The position numbers were made by a program, and so were the translations under genes. Below the pieces are notes generated by a model. That model worked only from the letters and a program-made list of their open reading frames with translations, was not told the DNA's origin and did not search any database. A stretch of DNA of 64,000 bases. Source: Nesterenkonia salmonea (GTDB taxonomy: Bacteria; Actinomycetota; Actinomycetes; Actinomycetales; Micrococcaceae). This document shows positions 17,902 through 26,329 of the stretch, piece after piece; within the stretch, counting starts at the first letter, position 1; every line of letters begins with the position of its first letter. Location: the NCBI RefSeq assembly GCF_005771525.1, contig NZ_VAVZ01000002.1, forward strand, positions 82,201-146,200, given 5' to 3'.

Positions 17902-17927
17902 GTGCATCATTTTTCAAAATGTTGCAC
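17902..17927. promoter_or_regulatory. 26-bp palindromic operator between acyl-CoA dehydrogenase and QsdR-like gene
   Basis: A 26-bp dyad centred between 17914 and 17915, with 11 of 13 base pairs complementary; the left arm is GTGCATCATTTTT. It lies 34 bases from the dehydrogenase start and 32 bases from the regulator start, in an 90-base divergent region. Size and place suit a TetR-family operator controlling both directions. Confidence 0.6.
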
Positions 17928-17958
17928 CCCTGTCTCGTCGAGCGGTTACGCTACGGCT

Positions 17959-18579
17959 ATGTCAGAAATCGGATCAGTCGGGTTGGCGGCAGCCCCCACG
18001 CCGCTTTCGAAGAAGCTCGCCGCGGAGCACATCGACGCGCAGCGGGCCTTCGTGGCCGCGCGTGAGACCTTCGTCCGCGGTGAGCGCATCGATATGGGGC
18101 GCCTGGCCATGTCCCTCGGCGTCGACCGGACATCGTTGTTTCGGTGGGTCGGAAACCGGGATGCTCTGCTGACAGAAGTCCTGTGGTCACTGGCGGTCCC
18201 CACGCTCGTGCAGGCTCAGCAGGCCGTCGCTGCGCTGCCGGGGCGCGCCTCGTTGGCCGCGCTGCTGACTCACTTCGCGCAGGACCTCATCGAAGCGCCC
18301 TATTTCCGCGCATTTCTCCGCCGCGAACCTGCCCGTGCACTGCGACTGCTGACGACTGCGGCAAGTCCCATTCAGCAGCGCTACGTGGCCACCGTCGAGT
18401 GGCTGCTCCTGGTCCGGCTCAACAACGAGGACGGGATCGGCGCGCTGACTCACCATGCCTTGGCCTATCTGCTGGTGAGGGTTTCCGAATCTTTCACCTA
18501 CGCCGACCTGATCGCCGGAGAGACTCCGAGCATTGATCAGGCGCGGGCCGCGTTCAACCATCTGCTGCGCGTCGACTGA
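17959..18579 (+). CDS. TetR-like transcriptional regulator, QsdR type
   Basis: A 206-residue regulator. The N-terminal helix-turn-helix is RIDMGRLAMSLGVDRTSLFRWVGNRDALLTEVLW (about residues 41-74, key residues Gly53-Val-Asp and Arg61-Trp), a pattern shared with QsdR of Rhodococcus, the repressor of the gamma-lactone/AHL degradation operon. The remainder is the helical ligand domain. Start ATG at 17959; a longer open frame to 17590 would run through the divergent dehydrogenase gene. The adjacent thioesterase gene follows after 25 bases. Acyl-CoA or lactone-derived ligand is an inference from the relatives. Confidence 0.8.
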   Translation: MSEIGSVGLAAAPTPLSKKLAAEHIDAQRAFVAARETFVRGERIDMGRLAMSLGVDRTSLFRWVGNRDALLTEVLWSLAVPTLVQAQQAVAALPGRASLAALLTHFAQDLIEAPYFRAFLRREPARALRLLTTAASPIQQRYVATVEWLLLVRLNNEDGIGALTHHALAYLLVRVSESFTYADLIAGETPSIDQARAAFNHLLRVD

Positions 18580-18604
18580 CGCCCCCGACCTCGAAGGAGA
18601 CGCT

Positions 18605-19006
18605 GTGCCACCAGCTCGCCAACGGTTCCCGCTGCGCTGGAACGACAATGACCAGTATGGCCATATGAACAACACCACCTACTACGAGGCCATGGACACC
18701 GCGATCAACACGTGGCTGATTCGATCAGCGGGCCTCGACCCCGCCGGCGAGACGATCGGACTGTGCGTGGCCTCCAGCTGCGAGTTCCATGCGCCGGCTT
18801 CGTACCCGGAGGAACTGGTGGTCGAAGTGGGCACAGAGCGGGTGGGCCGGACCAGCATCGCCTGGCGGCTGCGTATCCTGCGCTCCGGCGGCGCAGAAGT
18901 GATTGCGGTGGGATCGTTCACCCACGTCTTCGTCGACTCAACTACTCGCCGGCCGACTCCCATCCCGGAGAGTATCCGGCAGGCCGTCGCTGAACTGCAC
19001 GCCTGA
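18605..19006 (+). CDS. acyl-CoA thioesterase (4-hydroxybenzoyl-CoA thioesterase-like hot-dog)
   Basis: A 133-residue single hot-dog protein with the family signature RWNDNDQYGHMNNTTYYEAMD near the N-terminus, carrying the catalytic Asp, and a central helix/strand pattern as in YbgC/4HBT enzymes. It would release CoA from an acyl-CoA, perhaps to relieve CoA trapping. The GTG at 18605 with GAAGGAG 5-6 bases upstream is preferred to an ATG-like start at 18533 that lies inside the regulator gene. It follows the QsdR-like gene in the same direction. Confidence 0.8.
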   Translation: MPPARQRFPLRWNDNDQYGHMNNTTYYEAMDTAINTWLIRSAGLDPAGETIGLCVASSCEFHAPASYPEELVVEVGTERVGRTSIAWRLRILRSGGAEVIAVGSFTHVFVDSTTRRPTPIPESIRQAVAELHA

Positions 19007-19044
19007 CCCGCACAGATCAGGACAGGGGGCGACCAGCACCCCAA

Positions 19045-19064
19045 CAAACCGACCACGCGGTATG
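19045..19064. promoter_or_regulatory. TetR operator, site 2 (kinase-ACAD-ligase operon)
   Basis: CAAACCGACCACGCGGTATG, three mismatches from the reverse complement of the site in front of fabG. It ends 35 bases before the kinase ATG. A TATGCT overlapping the right end could be the -10 box, as at site 1. Confidence 0.6.
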
Positions 19065-19099
19065 CTAATGTGAGTGGCATCACGAAAGGTAGGTTACTC

Positions 19100-20146
19100 A
19101 TGACTGAGGTGCCGGGATTAGACAGGGCCGGACTGACCCACTGGCTCGAAGCGACTCACCCGGAACTCGCCGGGGACGTGTTGACTGCCAGTGTGATAGC
19201 CGGCGGTCGGAGCAACCTCACCTACCGCATAGACGGTGCTACACGCCCCCTGGTGCTGCGCCGACCGCCATTGGGGCACGTGCTCTCCAGCGCCCACGAT
19301 ATGCATCGAGAGCACAAGGTGATTCACGCACTGTACGACTCGGCTGTCCCGGTGCCGGCAACTATCGACGTGGTTGATGACACGGAGACCAAACAGGTGA
19401 CCGGCACCCCCTTCTTTCTCATGGAGCGCGTCGAGGGCGTCGTCCTATCCTCGCCGGAGCAGAACCGCCGGTTCACCCCGGAGGCACTGTACGGTCTGGG
19501 CATTCAGCTCGCCGAGACTCTGGCGGACCTGCACGGCGTCGTTCCTGCTGACGTGGGGCTGGAGACGTTCGGCCGTCCCGAGGGGTACCTCGAGCGGCAA
19601 CTGGCCACCTGGCGGCGGCAGCTCAATGCCTCCCAGTCCAGACCTCAGCCGGAGCTGCACGCTCTGCAGGACCGGCTGAGCGCCGGACGCCCCGCGAGCC
19701 CTGCGCCTGCTGTGGTCCACGGCGACTTCCGGCTCGACAACGTGCTGGTCACTGAGGACGCGAAGCAGCCGAAGATCGCGGCCGTGCTCGACTGGGAAAT
19801 GGCGACGCTCGGGGATCCGCTGGTGGACCTCGGAATTCTCGGTCTGTACTGGCAGATCGGCTCCCTGATCGACGGGCCCCCGGCGCAGAGCTCGATCGTG
19901 CCCGGCGCCGGATATCCGGAGTTTGCGGAGATCGTCGACGCCTACGCCGCGCGCCGAGGCGTACTGATCGGTGACCTCTCGTGGTACCGGGCCTTCGCCG
20001 CCTATAAGCTCGCCGTCATTCTCGAGGGAGTCCATTTTCGCTACCGCTCAGGAGAGACCGTCGGCACGGGATTCGACCACATCGGCGAACTAGTCGCACC
20101 GCTGGCCGAGGACGGCCTGGCCCACATCAACGCCCTCAGGAGCTGA
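19100..20146 (+). CDS. aminoglycoside-phosphotransferase-fold kinase, ACAD10/LvaA type
   Basis: A 348-residue kinase-fold protein: GGRSNLTYRI (nucleotide loop), LVLRRPPLGHVLSSAHDMHRE, catalytic loop VVHGDFRLDNVLV and metal-binding VLDWEMATLGDPLVDLG. This matches the kinase domain of human ACAD10/ACAD11 and Pseudomonas LvaA, which phosphorylate the hydroxyl group of 4-hydroxyacyl-CoA. Start ATG at 19100 with AGGTAGG upstream; a GTG at 19070 is too close to the operator. Ends 3 bases before an acyl-CoA dehydrogenase gene, the same pair that is fused in ACAD10/11. Antibiotic resistance is not suggested by the context. Confidence 0.85.
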   Translation: MTEVPGLDRAGLTHWLEATHPELAGDVLTASVIAGGRSNLTYRIDGATRPLVLRRPPLGHVLSSAHDMHREHKVIHALYDSAVPVPATIDVVDDTETKQVTGTPFFLMERVEGVVLSSPEQNRRFTPEALYGLGIQLAETLADLHGVVPADVGLETFGRPEGYLERQLATWRRQLNASQSRPQPELHALQDRLSAGRPASPAPAVVHGDFRLDNVLVTEDAKQPKIAAVLDWEMATLGDPLVDLGILGLYWQIGSLIDGPPAQSSIVPGAGYPEFAEIVDAYAARRGVLIGDLSWYRAFAAYKLAVILEGVHFRYRSGETVGTGFDHIGELVAPLAEDGLAHINALRS

Positions 20147-20149
20147 ACG

Positions 20150-21352
20150 ATGGACTTCTCACACGAACCGCACGTGGTGGACCTTGCGGAACGAGTTCGG
20201 ACATTCGTGGATGATCACGTGCTGCCGGCAGAACCCATTCTCGACGAACAGCTCGCCGCCACCCCCGAGGAATGGTCCTTCCGCCCGATCGTGACTGAGC
20301 TGCGCGCACGGGCGCGGGCTGCCGGACTGTGGAACCTGTTTCTCCCAGGTGCGCAGGGCGCCGGACTGACCAATCTGCAGTACGCACCGCTGGCGGAGAT
20401 CACCGGCTGGAGTCCACGACTGGGACCGGTCGCCTTCAACTGTGCGGCGCCTGATACCGGCAATATGGAGCTGCTTTCCGACTTCGGCACGCCAGAGCAG
20501 AAAAGCCAATGGCTCGAACCGCTGCTGGAGGCGCAGATGCGTTCGGCCTTCTGTATGACCGAACCTGATTCGCCGTCCTCTGATGCCTCACAGATCTCCA
20601 CCCGGATCCGCCGGGAGGGCTCCGAGCTCGTCATCAACGGCCGCAAATGGTGGTCCACAGGTGCCATGAACCCCGAGGCGAAGCTGCTGATCGTGATGGG
20701 CAAGACCGATCCCGAAGCAGCCCGCCATCAGCAGCAGTCGATGGTGATCGTTCCCCGGGAGACTCCTGGGGTGCGGATCGTCCGGCCACTGACAGTCTTC
20801 GGGTACGACGATCGCGACCATGGTGGACATGCCGAGATCGTCTTCGACGAGGTCAGGGTTCCTGCCGGAAACCTTATCGGCGGGGAGGGTGCCGGATTCG
20901 CGATCGCCCAGGCTCGGCTCGGCCCCGGCCGAATCCACCACTGCATGCGCACCCTGGGGATGGCTGAGCGGGCATTGGCGCTGGCCGGCAGCCGCGCTCG
21001 GGAGCGCAGCCCATTCGGCCGGCCGTTGGCTGAGCAGCCGGTGATCCGGGAGTGGATCGCTGAGTCCCGCATTGAGCTTGAGTCGCTCCGGCTGTTGGTG
21101 CTCAAGACAGCCTGGCTGATGGACACCGTCGGAAATCGGCAGGCAATGACTGAAATCCAGTCAATCAAGATCGCCGTGCCCCGTGCGGCCCAGCGAATCC
21201 TCGATCGGGTGATCCAGCTCTTCGGCGGTGCGGGACTCTCAGGCGACCACCCCGTGGCCGAGATGTTCGCCGGCGCCCGGGCGCTGCGCCTGGCTGACGG
21301 ACCCGACGAGGTGCATCTGTCGTCACTTGGAAAAGCTGAACTTCGACCATGA
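20150..21352 (+). CDS. acyl-CoA dehydrogenase, ACAD10/11 (LvaC) type
   Basis: A 400-residue acyl-CoA dehydrogenase: NLFLPGAQGAGLTNLQYAPL, CMTEPDSPSSDASQISTRI, INGRKWWSTGAMNPEAK, FAIAQARLGPGRIHHCMR and IQLFGGAGLSGDHP, and the end LRLADGPDEVHLSSLGK. These features group it with ACAD10/11. In 4-hydroxy-acid catabolism this partner removes phosphate from 4-phosphoacyl-CoA to give 2-enoyl-CoA. It is coupled to the upstream kinase gene (3-base gap) and followed by an acyl-CoA ligase gene. Ordinary beta-oxidation of a long or branched acyl-CoA remains possible. Confidence 0.88.
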   Translation: MDFSHEPHVVDLAERVRTFVDDHVLPAEPILDEQLAATPEEWSFRPIVTELRARARAAGLWNLFLPGAQGAGLTNLQYAPLAEITGWSPRLGPVAFNCAAPDTGNMELLSDFGTPEQKSQWLEPLLEAQMRSAFCMTEPDSPSSDASQISTRIRREGSELVINGRKWWSTGAMNPEAKLLIVMGKTDPEAARHQQQSMVIVPRETPGVRIVRPLTVFGYDDRDHGGHAEIVFDEVRVPAGNLIGGEGAGFAIAQARLGPGRIHHCMRTLGMAERALALAGSRARERSPFGRPLAEQPVIREWIAESRIELESLRLLVLKTAWLMDTVGNRQAMTEIQSIKIAVPRAAQRILDRVIQLFGGAGLSGDHPVAEMFAGARALRLADGPDEVHLSSLGKAELRP

Positions 21353-21424
21353 ACACGCTCCCACGGGCCACTTCGTCCCAGCCGGGAGAAAGATCTACTC
21401 GATGAGGAGAGAAGAGGACACACC

Positions 21425-23014
21425 ATGACGAAAAGACCAGACGAAGCCATTGACGGCGCAGGGTTCGCCACCCTGTCTATGGCCAACATTCTGTCCGAGA
21501 CCGCCCGCCGCTTTCCAGAGCGTCCCGCACTGCATTTTGCAGGAGCGACGGTGAGCTACGGCGACCTGTGGGAAGAGACCCGCGCTTACGCCGGAGCACT
21601 GCGGGACCGCGGTATCGGTCGAGGATCCCGCGTGGCCATGATTGTGCCCAACGTGCCCGACTTTCCCCGCGTCTATTTCGCAGTGCTGAGCCTCGGTGCT
21701 GTGGTGGTGCCGATCCACCTGCTGTTCAAGGCACGTGAGATTGAGTACGTGCTCCAAGACAGTGAGGCTGACCTGGTGGTCGCCGCCGCGCCGATGCTCG
21801 GCGAAGCTGTGCCGGCGACCCAGGCAGCAGGCCTTCCGCTGCTCACGGTGCTCCAGCCCTCCCCGGAGGAGACAGACCTGCCGTATCAGCGCCTGGAGGA
21901 GGAAGCTGCAGCTGCAGAGCCGCTCGATCGGAACGTGCAGGTGCACCCCACGGATGCCGCGACGATTCTTTACACCAGCGGCACCACTGGTCAGCCCAAG
22001 GGCGCGGTAGTCTCCCACGTCTCTGGCGTGGAGCAGGTGCACTGTTCGCTCATTGACGCATTCGACTTGGGTCCGGACGACGTCGTGTTCGGGGGCCTTC
22101 CGCTCTTCCACGCTTTTGGGCAGATGGCGGTGATGAACATGTCTTTCCGCTGCGGAGCCTCCATTATCCTGCTGCCGGTTTTCGACCCCGACGAGGTCCT
22201 GGCGCAGTTGGACTCCTACCGGGCGACGGTATTCACCGCAGTGCCGACTATGTACGTCGGAATGCTGGAAGCTGCCAAGCGCAGCGGCGCACGACCACCC
22301 CTGCGTTACGCAGTCTCCGGTGGGGCCGCGCTTCCCGAGCCGGTGCTGGAAGAGTTCAGCTCTGTCTACGGAGCACAGGTGCATGAAGGGTACGGACTGA
22401 CCGAGACCGCACCCACGGTCTCATTCAACTCCATCTACCAACCGATCCGGCCCGGCACCGCTGGCCGGCCGATTTGGGGGGTCGACGTCGCGGTCGCTGA
22501 CCCTCACCAGGAAGATGAGATCCGGCTGTTGGCCCCTGGGGATCTCGGCGAGCTCGTAGTCCGCGGGCACAATCTGATGAAGGGCTACCTCGGGCGGCCG
22601 GAAGCCTCTCAGGCGGCGGTGCAGGACGGGTGGTTCCGCACCGGTGACTTGGGCACCGTGGGTGAGCATGACGTCGTCACTATTGTGGATCGCAAGAAAG
22701 ACATGATCATTCGCAATGGGTACAACGTTTACCCAACAGAGGTCGAGGCCGTGCTTGCTGGCCATCCGGACGTCGCGATGGGTTCCGTATTCGGTGTCAG
22801 CCATCCCGCCCACGGCCAAGAGGTTCACGCCGCAGTGGTTCTTGAGGAGTCCAGTCGTGTGGACCCGGACAGTATTGTCGCGTACGTGAAGGAACGTGTC
22901 GCCGCGTACAAGTACCCCCGTGTGGTCCACATCGTCGACGAGCTGCCGATGGGACCCAGCGGAAAGATCCGCAAGCGAGAGCTCCCAGAGATGTTCGCCC
23001 CGGCGCAGAGATAG
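21425..23014 (+). CDS. acyl-CoA synthetase (AMP-forming fatty-acid CoA ligase)
   Basis: A 529-residue ANL-superfamily ligase: P-loop ILYTSGTTGQPKGAVVSH, VHEGYGLTETAP, WFRTGDLGTV, DRKKDMIIRNGYNVYP and the C-terminal catalytic lysine in PSGKIRKRELP. It activates a carboxylic acid to its CoA thioester using ATP. Third gene of the kinase-dehydrogenase-ligase operon, comparable to LvaE of the levulinate pathway. An AGAGGAC-type ribosome site lies upstream. Chain length preference cannot be read off. Confidence 0.92.
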   Translation: MTKRPDEAIDGAGFATLSMANILSETARRFPERPALHFAGATVSYGDLWEETRAYAGALRDRGIGRGSRVAMIVPNVPDFPRVYFAVLSLGAVVVPIHLLFKAREIEYVLQDSEADLVVAAAPMLGEAVPATQAAGLPLLTVLQPSPEETDLPYQRLEEEAAAAEPLDRNVQVHPTDAATILYTSGTTGQPKGAVVSHVSGVEQVHCSLIDAFDLGPDDVVFGGLPLFHAFGQMAVMNMSFRCGASIILLPVFDPDEVLAQLDSYRATVFTAVPTMYVGMLEAAKRSGARPPLRYAVSGGAALPEPVLEEFSSVYGAQVHEGYGLTETAPTVSFNSIYQPIRPGTAGRPIWGVDVAVADPHQEDEIRLLAPGDLGELVVRGHNLMKGYLGRPEASQAAVQDGWFRTGDLGTVGEHDVVTIVDRKKDMIIRNGYNVYPTEVEAVLAGHPDVAMGSVFGVSHPAHGQEVHAAVVLEESSRVDPDSIVAYVKERVAAYKYPRVVHIVDELPMGPSGKIRKRELPEMFAPAQR

Positions 23015-23043
23015 CAGCTCAGCTAAGCCGTTGGAGACGGTAA

Positions 23044-23080
23044 AGGGGCGGGCACCGAGTGAGTCTCGATGCCCGCCCCT
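23044..23080. terminator. bidirectional hairpin terminator
   Basis: A 16-bp stem with a single mismatch (left arm AGGGGCGGGCACCGAG at 23044-23059, right arm 23065-23080) and a 5-base loop. It separates the convergent ligase and binding-protein genes; TAAA before and TCTTA after give weak A/T flanks. Confidence 0.8.
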
Positions 23081-23096
23081 CTTATGTCTGTTCGGT

Positions 23097-24374
23097 TCAG
23101 TGGGAGGGTATACCTTCATTCTCCAGCGGGACTGGATCAGGCTCGACTGCTTCCGGCTCGCCGTCTGTGACCTGGTAGGCGTAGTCGATGAAGTCCTGGA
23201 CCTCATCCTCAACGACAGCGATCTGCACCGTGCGATTGCCGAAGTGGTCGTCCTCGGCGTAGGTGAGCGGCACAATGCCGTTGCCGACCACCTCTCCTGA
23301 GGCGAGCGTCTCCACGATGGCCTCGCGGGTGGGCTCCTCACCTGTGCGGGCCAGGGTTTCCGCGAACACGTAGGCCACGCTCATGCCGTAGGTGGTATTA
23401 CCGGTGAACGCGGCTCCGCCGTTGTATTCCTCGTTGACGTCTTCGAACAGCTCGTACCAGTCGCTTTCCGGGGTGTTCTGCAGATAGTTGACCGAAATCA
23501 GCCCCTCAAGCAGCGGCGCGGCGTCACCCAGATGGTCGACCAGCGTCGGGTAGTCGCCGCCGGAGCTTGAGGCGTACCAGTTCGGCTCATACTGCAGTTG
23601 CGCGGCGGTCCCCAGGGCGAGCGCAGTGAAGCCGTTGATCGTTGCAAGGATGTTGGCGTCACACCCTGCCGACTGCATCGCGCCTATTTGGGCCGTGACG
23701 TCCTCGTTCGCTGTTGAGTACCACTGGACTTCCGCGACACCATCGTCCCCGACGGCGCCTTCCACGCCCTCGAGCATGCTTTCGCCGAAATCGTCGTCCT
23801 GGCCCAGCAGGCAAATGGTGGGGTCGTCTTCGCTGTCGAGGATGTACTGTCCCAGGGCCGCGCCCTCGGTCACGTAGTCAGCGTTGTACCCGAACGTGTT
23901 GGGAAACTCGTCAGGCTGGTTCCACACCAGCGACCCGGAGGAGACGAACAGGTCGGGGACGTCATTCTGATCGAGGTATTCCAGCACCGAAGAGTGGGTC
24001 GGTGTGCCGAGGCCGTTGACCAGGGCGAAGATGTCCTCCTGCTGAACCAGCTCGCGCACCACCGACTGCGTGTTCGAGGGGCTGTAGGCATCGTCCCGCA
24101 CGATGTATTCGATGTCCCGACCGTGGATGCCGCCATTGTCATTGATGTACTCGAAGTAGGCGCTGGTCGCCGCTGAGATCGAGGCGAAACCGCCTGCGGC
24201 GGGACCCGTCAGTGGATGGTGTGTGCCGATCGTCACGGTGTCATCCGTGACTCCTGGCGTGTTCTCGGTCTCCGCCGCGCCGCACGCAGCAGTCGCCGAA
24301 CCGAGCAGCACCGCTGCAGTGAGCGCCGTGACGCGCCGCCCGCGCGGCGCTGCTGCTTTCTGGGTGTTTCCCAT
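23097..24374 (-). CDS. branched-chain-amino-acid-type ABC transporter binding lipoprotein
   Basis: A 425-residue Peripla_BP_6 (LivK-like) protein. Signal peptide with lipobox ATAAC, then DDTVTIGTHHPLTGPAAGG, the type I binding-protein N-lobe, and YFEYINDNGGIHGRDIEYI. The ATG at 24374 lies 8 bases after GAGAGG; a GTG 9 bases further upstream is less likely. Last gene of a livG-F-H-M-K order operon, 33 bases after the LivM gene. This family also carries aromatic acids, amides and short organic acids, so with acyl-CoA enzymes all round the ligand is likely the acid that the neighbouring ligase activates. Confidence 0.9.
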   Translation of the reverse strand: MGNTQKAAAPRGRRVTALTAAVLLGSATAACGAAETENTPGVTDDTVTIGTHHPLTGPAAGGFASISAATSAYFEYINDNGGIHGRDIEYIVRDDAYSPSNTQSVVRELVQQEDIFALVNGLGTPTHSSVLEYLDQNDVPDLFVSSGSLVWNQPDEFPNTFGYNADYVTEGAALGQYILDSEDDPTICLLGQDDDFGESMLEGVEGAVGDDGVAEVQWYSTANEDVTAQIGAMQSAGCDANILATINGFTALALGTAAQLQYEPNWYASSSGGDYPTLVDHLGDAAPLLEGLISVNYLQNTPESDWYELFEDVNEEYNGGAAFTGNTTYGMSVAYVFAETLARTGEEPTREAIVETLASGEVVGNGIVPLTYAEDDHFGNRTVQIAVVEDEVQDFIDYAYQVTDGEPEAVEPDPVPLENEGIPSH

Positions 24375-24407
24375 TGTTGTCACCTCTCTGTGATGGAGTG
24401 TCGCGAA

Positions 24408-25454
24408 TTATGAAGTAGTGGCATGCTCGGGTTTATCCGCAGTGCGGGTGCGCCGTCGGCGACGGCGAACAAACCGGCTCTGAACGGCCCCGGCGAGGCC
24501 GCCGGGCCACATGATCGTGACGACGATCACGAGGATGCCGAATATCAGCAGGGTGAGATTGCCGGACAGGCGGTGCTGCAGAGCAGAGGAGATGTCGGCT
24601 GCGGAGATGGCGGTGTCGATCAGCCACGGCAGCAGCACGATCAGGGCTGATCCGACGGCGGCGCCAGAGATGCTCCCGAGCCCACCGACCACCGCGGCGA
24701 CCAGCAGCAGCAGCGAAAATGCCAGGTCATATCCGCCGGGGGTGACCGACTGGGTGATGATGCACAAGGCCGCACCTCCCATACCGGCCGCCAGCGAGCT
24801 GGCGATGAAGGCTCCGACTTTGACCCGACCAGGAACCACACCGCTGAGCCGTGCGGCCGTCTCATCACCGTGGACTGCGCGCATTCGCAGGCCTGCCCGG
24901 CCTGCGCGCATCACGGCAAGGGGGGTCACCGTCAGGGCAGCGATCAGAACAGCGATCCAAGCATGCCACTGCTCGGGTGCGATGAATGACTGCAGAAGCT
25001 CAGGAACTGCCACATAGGGCGCGGAGAGGCCCTGCTCACCTCCGAGGATTCTGAGCTGACTGGCGAACGCGGGCAGTGCAATGACAAGCGCCAACGTCAG
25101 GCCTGCCAAATACGGTCCCCTTAGCCGTGCGCTGGCCAATCCCAGCAAGGTGCCCACTGCACCCGAGAGCATGATCGCACCAAGTATCCCGATCAGCACC
25201 AGGGCTGACCCGTCGACTCCCGCATCAGCTGCTGGGCCGGCGGACAACGCGTAGCCGTAGCCCCCGGATGCCATCAGCACAGCGTGCCCCAGCGAGAGCT
25301 GCCCGGTCAGTCCGATGAGCAGGCTCAGGCCTGCGACGGTGCAGAAGGTCGCGGCAATCACCGCAAGCTGATAGTTCCGGAATGAATCGAACAAAAACGT
25401 CAGTGCCAGAAGCAGCACCGTGATCAGCGCCGCCCGGAGGAAGATGTTCTTCAT
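24408..25454 (-). CDS. Liv-type ABC transporter permease, LivM
   Basis: A 348-residue membrane protein with about ten helices; GLTGQLSLGHAVLMASGGYGYA is the LivM signature, and VGGLGSISGAAVGSALIVLL is also conserved. Its start overlaps the LivH stop (ATGA). The C-terminus is strongly basic (VRRRRRRTR), giving a cytoplasmic tail. Works with LivH as the transmembrane pair. Confidence 0.9.
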   Translation of the reverse strand: MKNIFLRAALITVLLLALTFLFDSFRNYQLAVIAATFCTVAGLSLLIGLTGQLSLGHAVLMASGGYGYALSAGPAADAGVDGSALVLIGILGAIMLSGAVGTLLGLASARLRGPYLAGLTLALVIALPAFASQLRILGGEQGLSAPYVAVPELLQSFIAPEQWHAWIAVLIAALTVTPLAVMRAGRAGLRMRAVHGDETAARLSGVVPGRVKVGAFIASSLAAGMGGAALCIITQSVTPGGYDLAFSLLLLVAAVVGGLGSISGAAVGSALIVLLPWLIDTAISAADISSALQHRLSGNLTLLIFGILVIVVTIMWPGGLAGAVQSRFVRRRRRRTRTADKPEHATTS

Positions 25455-26329
25455 GCTGTTCTCGCTTCCTTAAGGGCGAAGATTCCGCCCGGACGTATGA
25501 GCAGAACTGCGGTGAGCAGCGCGAGTACTGCCAGGGGTGCGTATCCCGCGCCCAGGTAGCCGGTCACCATAGTGATGAGCACGCCGACGATGAGTCCTCC
25601 CAGAAGCGCGCCGATCGGCGAATCCAGGCCGCCGAGCACGGCCACAGTGAAGGCTTGGACGAACAGGATGTCGGCGGAGTGAGCGCTCAGTCCGAGTTCT
25701 GTCGGTACCAGCAGCAGGGCTGCCAGGGCAGCGACCGATGCCGAGAGCATCCATCCAATGGTCACCATTCGCGGTACACGCACGCCCAGAAGTCGCGAGA
25801 CTTCCGGTGCTACGGCCGAAGCGCGCAGCTGCAGTCCGAGTGTGGACCGGTTGAACAGCAGTCCCAATCCGACCAATACAGCCAGGGCAACGACCAGGAC
25901 AAACAGATCGTAGGGCGAGAGCACCGGGATGCCGGCCACCACGAAGGGAGATTCCGAGAACGGCGCCTGCACTGGTCGATGCTCCGGTCCGAACAGGATC
26001 CCGAGGCCAGCCTGCAGGACCATCACGAGTCCGATCGCGACGATCATCCCGGGCAGGGGCGTCACGTGGGGCACTCGGCGGATGAGGCCGCGCTCGATGA
26101 TCGCTCCGAGCAGAGCGCCGGTGGCCAGCGCGGCGATCAGCCCCGCCCAGTAGGAGCCCGTCAGCCCCACCACGGTGAAGGCGACGAACACTGCCACGAT
26201 CGCCATGGCGGCTTGGGCGAAGTTGATGATCCTCGCGGCGCGCCAGATGATGACCAGAGACAGCGCGAAGAGCGCAATGACCAGACCCCGGGAGACCCCG
26301 GTGGCGAAGAGAAAGACAAAAGTTTCCAT
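25451..26329 (-). CDS. Liv-type ABC transporter permease, LivH
   Basis: A 292-residue membrane protein with about eight helices. LVIIWRAARIINFAQAAMAIV near the N-terminus and FVQAFTVAVLGGLDSPIGALLGG near the C-terminus are the usual LivH elements. The ATG overlaps the LivF stop (TGATG), showing tight coupling in the operon. Confidence 0.9.
   Translation of the reverse strand: METFVFLFATGVSRGLVIALFALSLVIIWRAARIINFAQAAMAIVAVFVAFTVVGLTGSYWAGLIAALATGALLGAIIERGLIRRVPHVTPLPGMIVAIGLVMVLQAGLGILFGPEHRPVQAPFSESPFVVAGIPVLSPYDLFVLVVALAVLVGLGLLFNRSTLGLQLRASAVAPEVSRLLGVRVPRMVTIGWMLSASVAALAALLLVPTELGLSAHSADILFVQAFTVAVLGGLDSPIGALLGGLIVGVLITMVTGYLGAGYAPLAVLALLTAVLLIRPGGIFALKEARTA

Noticed and set aside
19100..20146. 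Aminoglycoside resistance kinase
   Set aside because: The fold is shared, but the sequence pattern and coupling to an acyl-CoA dehydrogenase and ligase match ACAD10/LvaA-type kinases.
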